The translations under genes and the position numbers were made by a program. DNA of 12,873 nt from UBA6107 sp964533735. GTDB taxonomy: Bacteria > Chloroflexota > Anaerolineae > Anaerolineales > Anaerolineaceae. Positions 5,884 through 12,211 of the stretch are shown piece by piece (position 1 is the first letter of the stretch; the number at the start of each line of letters is the position of its first letter). A model generated the notes under the pieces. That model was not told where the DNA came from. It searched no databases and worked only from the letters and a program-made list of their open reading frames with translations. Location: the NCBI GenBank assembly GCA_964533735.1, contig CAZHMD010000032.1, forward strand, positions 1 through 12,873. Reading direction: 5' to 3'.

Positions 5884-6924
5884 TCAGACTTTCTTACCCG
5901 TGATGGCACTAAAAAACGCAATTGAAAATAGGGAGGCAACGACAATGACGCCGAAGACGAATATGCCCGTCTTTTGCCCGGTTGCAGAACGCCCCTGCTT
6001 GGCTTGCGGCGTGGGGGTTTGCGACGGCGCCGGCCGCGGGGTGAAAGTGCTGCGGGCGGTGGGCGTTACGGTACTTGCGGCTGTCGGCGTTGCCGGCTGG
6101 GTGGCGCCCTTCTGGATGAGGAACTCCTGCCCGGTGTAGATATTGGTCGAGGGCAGGTTGTTCAGCTGGCGGATCTGGTCGATCTTGACGCCGTATTCAA
6201 TGGCGATGCTCCACAGGCTCTGCCCGTTCTTGACCTCATGGATCACGTCGCCGTCCGGGCGGGCAGTGGCGCGCACCACCGGCATGACGTACTGCGAAAC
6301 CGACAGCGCTGCCGCCGCCTGCGTGGCATCCCCGTAGACGGCCACGCCATTCAACGCAAGGGCGGTGAGCGTGGGGTAGGCATTGGGCTGCATCTGGGCG
6401 TTGCCGGTGCGCAGGGCGGTTTCAAGCACATAGAAATACACCGTCTGCCCCGCCTCGTCAACGGAGGTGGCAATGCCGGCGCCAATGTCGGAGCGGTATA
6501 TAGAAAGCATCGTGTTCGTGTGAGGCTCATCCCCGCGCCACTGCTGCACTGCGTCCTGCACCGTCATGCCGGCGCCGGCCGTCCAGTTTTCCGAGCGGTA
6601 GCCATCGAGGGCGATATCGCCGGCCAGGGGATAGCCCAGGCTCATCAGCCATTGACCGAGGGTGAGGTTGCTCGGGCGCCAGTGCCCGGCGTTACCTGCG
6701 GCAATCCCATCCGCGCCTGTCTGCGCAATTTGCATCAGCGCAGGGTGAACGCTCAAGGCGCGCAAGCCGTTGGCGGTGCGTAACGCGTTGACCGCGGCGA
6801 TCAGTTCCGCGGGCGTGGGCGGGGTCTGGGAGTTTGGGGTTCCAGACTGGGCATCCGCAACCTGGAATGAAAACAGGACGGCAAGAATGGTGAGGAGGAG
6901 CAGGAGTTTCTTGAAGGTGGGCAT
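5884..6924 (-). CDS. Exported CAP-domain protein with LysM domain and C-terminal membrane anchor
   Basis: A 346-residue envelope protein from the ATG at 6924. Order of parts: signal peptide (MPTFKK then a Leu-rich core, cleavage near ADAQ at 23-26); a CAP/SCP-PR1 domain (about 38-170) with ELIAAVNALRTANGL, the family-like SENW (111-114) and HTNTMLS (135-141); a LysM domain (about 228-271, HEVKNGQSLWSIAIEYGV ... YTGQEFLIQ), expected to bind peptidoglycan or a related glycan; a Thr/Pro-rich linker (275-310); and a C-terminal membrane segment (319-340) ending GKKV. The frame stays open upstream to ATG 6951 and GTG 6999. None of the starts has a clear ribosome binding site; 6924 gives the most typical signal peptide. 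Bacterial CAP proteins have varied or unknown functions, so none is given here. Confidence 0.87.
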   Translation of the reverse strand: MPTFKKLLLLLTILAVLFSFQVADAQSGTPNSQTPPTPAELIAAVNALRTANGLRALSVHPALMQIAQTGADGIAAGNAGHWRPSNLTLGQWLMSLGYPLAGDIALDGYRSENWTAGAGMTVQDAVQQWRGDEPHTNTMLSIYRSDIGAGIATSVDEAGQTVYFYVLETALRTGNAQMQPNAYPTLTALALNGVAVYGDATQAAAALSVSQYVMPVVRATARPDGDVIHEVKNGQSLWSIAIEYGVKIDQIRQLNNLPSTNIYTGQEFLIQKGATQPATPTAASTVTPTARSTFTPRPAPSQTPTPQAKQGRSATGQKTGIFVFGVIVVASLFSIAFFSAITGKKV

Positions 6925-7063
6925 CGCTTGTGATTGTTTCGTTTGCAGCATGGACCGGGCATCTTGAATATCAACACGTTGCCTTTGATGTAGACACACT
7001 ATTTATACAATATTCCATGCCAAAAGGTTGGGTGGGAAAAAGCGGTTGTGCAGTCGGTTGTTG

Positions 7064-7104
7064 GGGATTGCCGCGCCGCACAATTCGCGGCTCGCAATGA
7101 CAAG
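7064..7104. repeat. Dispersed palindromic repeat, copy 2
   Basis: Imperfect hairpin with arms GCCGCG (7070-7075) and CGCGGC (7086-7091), flanked by ATTG (7067-7070) and CAAT (7095-7098). Its end, CTCGCAATGACAAG (7091-7104), is identical to 1909-1922. It lies between the CAP-LysM and TPR genes. Tandem-like TTTACGATTTACG sequence follows at about 7127-7140. Confidence 0.6.
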
Positions 7105-7174
7105 AATGTGAGATTTGGTGTTTATGGTTTACGATTTACGGATTACGCGAATTTTGCGTCCCCGAGCGGTTGTT

Positions 7175-7194
7175 GCGAGAGGGACGGCTCTCGC
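7175..7194 (-). other. Hairpin overlapping the stop codon of the first TPR gene
   Basis: Perfect 7-bp arms GCGAGAG (7175-7181) and CTCTCGC (7188-7194) around a 6-base loop. On the minus strand the stem begins at the last base of the TAG stop codon (7194-7196). No T-run follows, so it is not a standard intrinsic terminator. It may mark a processed or protected mRNA 3' end. Confidence 0.5.
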
Positions 7195-8567
7195 TATTGA
7201 TACCCGTAGAAGCCGCAGATGGCCACACCCTCATTGACGATACCCATGATGGTCACATCATTGCTGAACTGCGCGCGGATCTCGTCGAACACCTGCATGG
7301 CTTCATCGCAGTAGCCGTTGCTGTCCTGGTGCAAGCCGGCAAGCACCGAGCCGTAAATGTAATAGTAGATGGCGGTGTTGATCGTTAGGGGCAGCGGCTG
7401 GATGACAATATCCTCCACGTCCTCGGGAGAACATTCCGCGCCGCCGTTGCGCACCAGGCAGGACTCCTCAGGGGTGCAGCCGCGCACGGAGCAGCGCAGC
7501 GGCAGGATGGAGCCCTCGTAGTTGCGCGACTTGTAATACACCACTCCCAGCTGACCGTAAGAGGTGGCGTCGGTGGGGTTGAAGCTGACGGCTCGCAGCA
7601 TGTTGCGCGAAGCCACCAGGAACTCACCCATCTGCACATAGGTATTGGCAATGGAGATGAGCGGGATGGGATCCTTGACGCCCAACTGGTCATTGATGCG
7701 CACCGCCCTGGCAAAGGCTTCCAGCGCGAGCTCGTAATAGTGATTGCGCTCCGCGGTGATCTCGCTCAGGTTAGCCAGCTTGCGCAGGTTCGCCCCGATG
7801 GAGATGTAGAGGAAGTTGAGGTTGGGGTTGATGTCGATGGCTTTCTGGTACTCCTCGACCGCCTGCTTGTAATTGGCGCTGGCTTCCTGCACGTAGCCGT
7901 TGACGCGGTGCACATCCATCAGGGTGGGGTCGCGCTCGAGCGCCTGGGTGATGTACTGGTCCGCCTGGGCATACTTGAGCTGGTCGATGAGCAGTTCGGC
8001 GTAATACGCCAGCGCCAGCGCGTTGGAATTGTCGTACTGCAGCGCCTGGATGGCTGCCTGCTCGCCTTTGATGAGGTAATCCGCCCAGTTCTCCCCCGCG
8101 ATGGATGAAATGGCGTACCAGTCCAGCGCGAAGGCTTTGACCGCGTAGAGCATACTGTTTTCGGGGGCGATCTCCAGACCCTTCTCGATGGAGGCAAACG
8201 CCTGCTCCAGCCGGGTCTTCTTGCCGGCATCCGTGGTGATCTGCGAGGTGGAGTACACCTGGATGCGCGCCAGATCCGCCCAGAGGATGGGGTTATTGGG
8301 TTCGATGACCAGCGCGTTCTGGTAGGCTTCGATGGCCTTCTCGAGGTTGCCCGCCTGGAAGTGGGTATCGCCTTCAAGGGTGTATGAGTTGAGGGTGCGC
8401 GTGGGTGTGGGGGTAGCCTGCAGCAGCGGCGTGATCTGCCCGGAGGAGATGGAGCGCAGGAGGAAGAGCAATCCCAGCAGCACCATCAATCCAATGAAGA
8501 TACGCACCGGGTTGGAGGATTTGCGCGGTTTGCTGAACAGGTTGCGTTCGCCGTTGTAATCGATCAT
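7194..8567 (-). CDS. Membrane-anchored TPR-repeat protein (paralogue A)
   Basis: A 457-residue protein with a short basic N-terminus, one membrane segment (about 22-38), a Thr/Pro-rich linker (51-58) and then tetratricopeptide repeats to near the C-terminus. Clear units include YTLEGDTHFQAGNLEKAIEA (62-81), AYYAELLIDQLKYAQADQYI (187-206) and the units at 220-249 and 302-331. TPR arrays are protein-binding scaffolds; the orientation suggests the repeats are outside the cytoplasm. All six Cys residues lie in the last 100 residues (359, 364, 370, 379, 420, 451). The first four form an insertion that paralogue B lacks, and 420/451 match B's Cys pair. It begins at ATG 8567, 17 bases after paralogue B ends, so the two are probably one operon. 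No strong ribosome binding site is seen. Binding partner unknown. Confidence 0.9.
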   Translation of the reverse strand: MIDYNGERNLFSKPRKSSNPVRIFIGLMVLLGLLFLLRSISSGQITPLLQATPTPTRTLNSYTLEGDTHFQAGNLEKAIEAYQNALVIEPNNPILWADLARIQVYSTSQITTDAGKKTRLEQAFASIEKGLEIAPENSMLYAVKAFALDWYAISSIAGENWADYLIKGEQAAIQALQYDNSNALALAYYAELLIDQLKYAQADQYITQALERDPTLMDVHRVNGYVQEASANYKQAVEEYQKAIDINPNLNFLYISIGANLRKLANLSEITAERNHYYELALEAFARAVRINDQLGVKDPIPLISIANTYVQMGEFLVASRNMLRAVSFNPTDATSYGQLGVVYYKSRNYEGSILPLRCSVRGCTPEESCLVRNGGAECSPEDVEDIVIQPLPLTINTAIYYYIYGSVLAGLHQDSNGYCDEAMQVFDEIRAQFSNDVTIMGIVNEGVAICGFYGYQ

Positions 8568-8584
8568 GGGTCAACCAGAGAGGC

Positions 8585-9865
8585 TCACGGCTGCGGGGTG
8601 TTCGTGGGGGTAGTGCCGGTGGGGGTGGGCGCGGGCAAATCAGATTTACCCTCGCGGGCAAGGCGCTCGCAGATGTTGATGATCTCCTGGGCGTTGAAGG
8701 TGGCGATCTCATCATTGCGCAGGTTGGTGGCCACCGCCTGGGCGAGCTGCAGCCCCTCGTTGCACTCACCGAGCTTGGCAAGCACCAGGCCGTAAGTGTA
8801 ATAGAACTGTCCCACGAAACCGTAATCCAGGGGCAGACCTTCAACCACCTCACCGGTTTTGGCGGTTCCGCCGGTGACCGCCAGGCGCAGCACATCCAGC
8901 GCGTCGAGATACTGCTGCTGGCGGTAGTAGACCAGACCGAGGAAACCGTAAAGCGTGGGGTCCGAGGGGTCATCCGCCACGGCAGCCTCGCCATACTGGA
9001 TGGCTTTGGCGTAATCGCCATTCTGGGCATAGGTGCGCGAGATGAGCAGTTCGGGCATGGGGTCGGTGGGGTTGAGCGCGTTGGCTTTGGAGAATTCCGT
9101 GATGGCCTTATCGTAGGCCTGGGTGGCGCGGTAGTTGCGCCCGAGTGCCAGGTGCAGGTCGGCAATGTTGGGGTTAATGGCGACGGCAGCTTCAAATTCC
9201 GTCACGGCCTCGGGGTAGTTGTCGGTGTATTCCAGTACAAACCCGCGCCCGCGGTGAGTCTCGAGTCCATTGGGCGCGAGAGCTATGGCAGACTTGGAAG
9301 CATTGATGGCGGCGTCCAGGGTATTCATGTCTCCCTGGTTAAGCTGAAGCATATAGATGTAGACCTCAGCCAGGTAGCCGTAAGCGGCGGCGTTGTTGGG
9401 GTTGGTGGCAATGGCGTCCTGCAGGAAACCTAAGGCCATTACATTGTCGCCGGCCAGGCCGTACGTCCATCCACGCAGCGCCATGGCGGTATCGTTGGTG
9501 GGATTGATGAGGAGCGCATTCTCGGCATTCTTGATGGCTTCATCGTAAAAGCCCATGTAAGCATTGAGGCGCGAAAGCGCGATGAAATTGCTGGCGTTCT
9601 TGGGGTCGGCCATTACAGCCTGGTTGTAAGCCTGGATGGCAAGCGGATACTTGCCTTCACTCTCCAGCGCCTGCGCGTCGGTCACGAAGGACTCGGCAGG
9701 CCTGGTGGCGGTTGGGGTGGCGCCGAACAGGGTTGGCATGGTCGGCAGCACGAGCCGGTTAACGAGGATACCGGTACCGATAACTGCCAGCAGGGCAATC
9801 ACGCGAAACGGATTTGCCCGCCGGCTCTTCTTTTGCATACTCCATTTGGAACCTTTGATATACAT
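8585..9865 (-). CDS. Membrane-anchored TPR-repeat protein (paralogue B)
   Basis: A 426-residue protein if started at ATG 9865. It has a basic N-terminus, a membrane segment (about 21-40), a Thr/Pro linker (49-56) and an array of TPR units (e.g. 62-89, 94-123, 128-157, 205-233, 238-267, 272-301, 306-330), ending in a PTPTGTTPTNTPQP tail. Its C-terminal part aligns with paralogue A (YYTYGLVLAKLGECNEGL versus YYIYGSVLAGLHQDSNGYCDEAM), pointing to tandem duplication. Its only two Cys, 368 and 399, are 31 apart, as in A. The frame stays open to 9964, but that extension crosses the promoter at 9873-9901 and is Cys-rich, so it is rejected. ATG 9838 is the main alternative start. It is first in the probable two-gene operon. 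Partner and pathway are unknown. Confidence 0.9.
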   Translation of the reverse strand: MYIKGSKWSMQKKSRRANPFRVIALLAVIGTGILVNRLVLPTMPTLFGATPTATRPAESFVTDAQALESEGKYPLAIQAYNQAVMADPKNASNFIALSRLNAYMGFYDEAIKNAENALLINPTNDTAMALRGWTYGLAGDNVMALGFLQDAIATNPNNAAAYGYLAEVYIYMLQLNQGDMNTLDAAINASKSAIALAPNGLETHRGRGFVLEYTDNYPEAVTEFEAAVAINPNIADLHLALGRNYRATQAYDKAITEFSKANALNPTDPMPELLISRTYAQNGDYAKAIQYGEAAVADDPSDPTLYGFLGLVYYRQQQYLDALDVLRLAVTGGTAKTGEVVEGLPLDYGFVGQFYYTYGLVLAKLGECNEGLQLAQAVATNLRNDEIATFNAQEIINICERLAREGKSDLPAPTPTGTTPTNTPQP

Positions 9866-9872
9866 GGAATTC

Positions 9873-9901
9873 ATCTTACCAATGGAAGGGAGGGTCGTCA
9901 A
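9873..9901 (-). promoter_or_regulatory. Promoter of the TPR operon
   Basis: On the minus strand, TTGACG (9896-9901), a 17-base spacer and TAAGAT (9873-9878). Transcription would begin about 7-8 bases further on, at or beside the ATG at 9865, making the mRNA leaderless or nearly so. It is back to back with the trmD promoter. Confidence 0.75.
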
Positions 9902-9964
9902 GGCAGGGGCACAACAGCAAAACGCAGTGTGAAAGGAAGAGCAAGAGCGGCAGACACAAATCAC

Positions 9965-9993
9965 TTGCCTTCTGCAGCGCTTTTCGCTAGAAT
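9965..9993 (+). promoter_or_regulatory. Promoter of trmD, apparently leaderless
   Basis: TTGCCT (9965-9970), a 17-base spacer and TAGAAT (9988-9993), then GAAACC and the trmD ATG at 10000. The predicted transcription start coincides with the A of the start codon. No Shine-Dalgarno sequence precedes the ATG, which agrees with a leaderless transcript. Confidence 0.75.
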
Positions 9994-9999
9994 GAAACC

Positions 10000-10677
10000 A
10001 TGCAATTTGACATCTTCACGCTCTTCCCCGAAGTGATCACCCCATACCTCAACAGCAGCATCCTGCAGCGCGCGCAGGAGAACGCCCTGATCCATATTGA
10101 CCTGCACAACATCAGGGAGTATACGCACGACAAACACCATGTGACCGATGACGCGCCCTACGGCGGCGGAGGCGGAATGGTGATGAAGCCTGAGCCGATC
10201 TTCGAGGCAGTGGAAAGCGTGCTGGGCGTTCCGCCGGTGTGCCCGGTGATCCTGATGTCCCCGCAGGGGCGGCCATTCACCACCGCCATTGCGCGCGAAC
10301 TGGCAGCCCTGCCGCGCATCGCGCTGCTCTGCGGGCGCTACGAGGGCGTGGACGAACGCGTGCGCGAACACCTGGTGACCGACCAGATCTCGATGGGCGA
10401 CTTTGTGCTCACCGGCGGTGAGCTGCCGGCCATGGCAGTGGTAGACGCGGTGACACGCTTCCTGCCGGGCGCGCTGGGTGACCCAGACGGCGCCAATGAC
10501 GACTCGTTTGGTGACGGTTTGCTGGAATACCCGCATTACACCCGCCCTGAGGAATTCCGCGGGTGGCGTGTGCCGGAGGTGCTCCTCTCGGGCAACCACG
10601 CGCTGATCGCCAAATGGCGCAAAGAGCAATCGCTGGCGCGCACGAAGAAACACCGCCCTGACCTGTTGAAACCCTAG
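10000..10677 (+). CDS. trmD: tRNA (guanine-N1-)-methyltransferase
   Basis: Makes m1G37 next to the anticodon of certain tRNAs using S-adenosylmethionine, which prevents +1 frameshifting; TrmD is usually essential. The 225-residue length is near the family norm. The SPOUT trefoil-knot landmarks are all visible: N-terminal FDIFTLFPE, PYGGGGGMVMKPEPI (53-67), SPQGRPF (87-93), CGRYEGVDERV (111-121), SMGDFVLTGGELPAM (131-145), Arg153 in VTRFLPGAL, and DSFGDGLLEYPHYTRP (168-183), whose Asp168 matches the catalytic Asp of E. coli TrmD. It stands away from its common rpsP-rimM-trmD-rplS setting and has its own promoter. No ribosome binding site lies before the ATG. The TAG stop is embedded in a hairpin. 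Confidence 0.98.
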   Translation: MQFDIFTLFPEVITPYLNSSILQRAQENALIHIDLHNIREYTHDKHHVTDDAPYGGGGGMVMKPEPIFEAVESVLGVPPVCPVILMSPQGRPFTTAIARELAALPRIALLCGRYEGVDERVREHLVTDQISMGDFVLTGGELPAMAVVDAVTRFLPGALGDPDGANDDSFGDGLLEYPHYTRPEEFRGWRVPEVLLSGNHALIAKWRKEQSLARTKKHRPDLLKP

Positions 10678-10693
10678 CAGCCTAGCGGCTGCT
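10676..10693 (+). other. Hairpin overlapping the trmD stop codon
   Basis: Perfect 7-bp arms AGCAGCC (10676-10682) and GGCTGCT (10687-10693) with a TAGC loop. The stem begins inside the trmD TAG (10675-10677). The bases after it are not a T-run, so it is at best a weak terminator or attenuator before the MFS gene. Confidence 0.5.
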
Positions 10694-10725
10694 GTCATCT
10701 AAAACCTATCTTAAAGGAGCAAGTC

Positions 10726-12039
10726 ATGGAAAAGAGAGCATTTCCCTGGAAGCGCACGTTCCTGGTCGGCTTTGGTTTCTTCGGCATCAGCATTCTCTGG
10801 CCGATCTTCAACCAATGGGTACCGCTGATCCTGCAGGTGGGCAACCCTGAGTTCAACGCGACGGTGGCCAATTTCGTAGGCTTCGGGCTGGGACCCGCCC
10901 TGGCGATGTTCATCATGACCTGGGATAACATCATCAACATCTTCGTGCAGCCCTGGGTGGGCAACCGCAGTGACCATACCTGGAACCGCTTCGGCAGACG
11001 CAAGCCGTGGATCCTTTTGGGACTCCCGATTGCATTGCTGGGGTTCGTCTCCATCCCACTGGCGCAGTCCGTGCTGGCAGTGGCAGCCTTCATCCTGGTG
11101 ACCAATTTCGGTATGGCACTCTTCCGCTCGCCGGTGGTGTCGTGGCTGGGCGACCTCTTCCAGCCGCAGGAACGCAGTAAAGCCAACGGCGTGATCAACC
11201 TGATGGGTGGCGCCGCGGGCGTGCTGTCTTACGTATTGGGCGGATTGATCTACAACTCCTTCGGCAGGAATGGACCGTTCATCGCCGGGGCGATCACGAT
11301 GGTGGTGGCATTGACGGTTGTGTTGATCTGGGTCAAGGAACCTAAGGACCGCTTCACGGATGTAACCGCAGATGGGACCAGCAAGGATGACAGCGTTAAA
11401 GGATTGATCCCGAACCTCAAGTTCGTGTTCTCCAACAAAGATAAATCCGCACTGTTCATTCTGCTGGCGATATTCTGCTGGTTCACCGGATTCAATGCCA
11501 TCGAAACGGGGCTATCCTCCTTCGCGGTGTTCAGCCTGGGCATCAAACCCGGAACAGCTTCGATCGTGGCTTCTGTGGCAAACCTGTCCTTCCTGGCGTT
11601 CTGTATCCCGGCGGGGTTCCTGGCCGGCAAGCTTGGCCGCCGCAAGACGATCATCTGGGGACTGCTGGCACTGTTGGTGATCTTCCTGGTCAGCTTCCTC
11701 TTCGTGAAAGGATTGATCTCCTTCGTCATCATCCTGGTGCTGGTGGGGTTCTTCTGGTCTTGGGTGAATGTGAACAGCCTGCCGCTGGTGTACGATCACG
11801 GTGATGAAAAACGCATCGGAGCGTATACAGGGCTGTATTATTTCTTCTCCCAGACTGCTGCAGTGCTTGGACCAACCCTGGGCGGATTACTCGTTGAAAA
11901 TATGAAATTCAACTACAGCGTGCTCTTCATATTCGGGGCGGTATTTATCTTCCTGGCGTTCCTTTCAATGCTCAAAGTAACCGATAAAGCACATAACGAG
12001 AAACTACGGCTGGATGCTGAAGCAAAAGCAGCGGGATAA
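10726..12039 (+). CDS. MFS transporter, SLC45/GPH sugar-symporter-like
   Basis: A 437-residue inner-membrane secondary transporter with about 12 hydrophobic segments split by a hydrophilic central loop (about 204-240). An MFS motif A variant is present in the loop after the second segment: GNRSDHTWNRFGRRKPW (79-95, with Asp83, Arg88, Gly90, Arg91). Its counterpart in the second half is GKLGRRKTI (301-309). This signature and the acidic residue in the second segment (TWDNI, Asp67) resemble sucrose/maltose or glycoside-type symporters, but the substrate cannot be read from sequence. The ATG at 10726 has AAAGGAG at good spacing. It lies 48 bases after trmD, separated by a hairpin without a T-run, so read-through is possible. 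A strong terminator follows at 12059. Confidence 0.9.
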   Translation: MEKRAFPWKRTFLVGFGFFGISILWPIFNQWVPLILQVGNPEFNATVANFVGFGLGPALAMFIMTWDNIINIFVQPWVGNRSDHTWNRFGRRKPWILLGLPIALLGFVSIPLAQSVLAVAAFILVTNFGMALFRSPVVSWLGDLFQPQERSKANGVINLMGGAAGVLSYVLGGLIYNSFGRNGPFIAGAITMVVALTVVLIWVKEPKDRFTDVTADGTSKDDSVKGLIPNLKFVFSNKDKSALFILLAIFCWFTGFNAIETGLSSFAVFSLGIKPGTASIVASVANLSFLAFCIPAGFLAGKLGRRKTIIWGLLALLVIFLVSFLFVKGLISFVIILVLVGFFWSWVNVNSLPLVYDHGDEKRIGAYTGLYYFFSQTAAVLGPTLGGLLVENMKFNYSVLFIFGAVFIFLAFLSMLKVTDKAHNEKLRLDAEAKAAG

Positions 12040-12058
12040 ATCCCCATCACTTTAGATC

Positions 12059-12096
12059 AAAAAAGCCGGATTGATACAACCTCCGGCTGTTTTTTA
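12059..12096 (+). terminator. Intrinsic terminator after the MFS gene
   Basis: GC-rich 7-bp stem AGCCGGA (12064-12070) and TCCGGCT (12082-12088), an 11-base loop, then G and six T (12090-12095). A-run on the left side suggests it could also act on the minus strand. It separates the MFS gene from the BMP lipoprotein gene. Confidence 0.92.
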
Positions 12097-12126
12097 TCTT
12101 TACGGAATTTCTCGTACCCTTACTAC

Positions 12127-12160
12127 TTGCATTGACAATACAATACAGTTATACTAAATA
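12127..12160 (+). promoter_or_regulatory. Promoter(s) of the BMP lipoprotein gene
   Basis: Two overlapping options, each with 17-base spacing: TTGCAT (12127-12132) with TATACT (12150-12155), and TTGACA (12132-12137) with TAAATA (12155-12160). Either gives a leader of about 40-50 bases containing the palindrome at 12166 and the ribosome binding site. Confidence 0.7.
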
Positions 12161-12165
12161 GGTAC

Positions 12166-12180
12166 GTGGGAATATCCCAC
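12166..12180. promoter_or_regulatory. Palindrome at the predicted start of the BMP transcript
   Basis: GTGGGA-ATA-TCCCAC, a perfect 6-bp inverted repeat, lies about 6-16 bases after the -10 box candidates and 31 bases before the start codon. It could be an operator or a 5' stabilising hairpin. No repressor is identified. Confidence 0.4.
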
Positions 12181-12211
12181 AAAACCACCATCTCTGTAGG
12201 AGGAGAAAATA

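Noticed and set aside
5974..6783. Plus-strand 269-codon frame opposite the CAP-LysM gene
   Set aside because: Arg/Gly-rich shadow of a G+C-rich gene. The minus strand encodes a signal peptide, CAP and LysM domains.
7002..7007. TATAAA as a -10 box for the CAP-LysM gene
   Set aside because: No acceptable -35 box at 16-18 bases, so it is kept only as a weak possibility.
9866..9964. N-terminal extension of TPR paralogue B to the codon at 9964
   Set aside because: The extension would be translated through the TPR promoter and is unusually Cys-rich (eight Cys in 30 residues), unlike an exported or anchored protein start.
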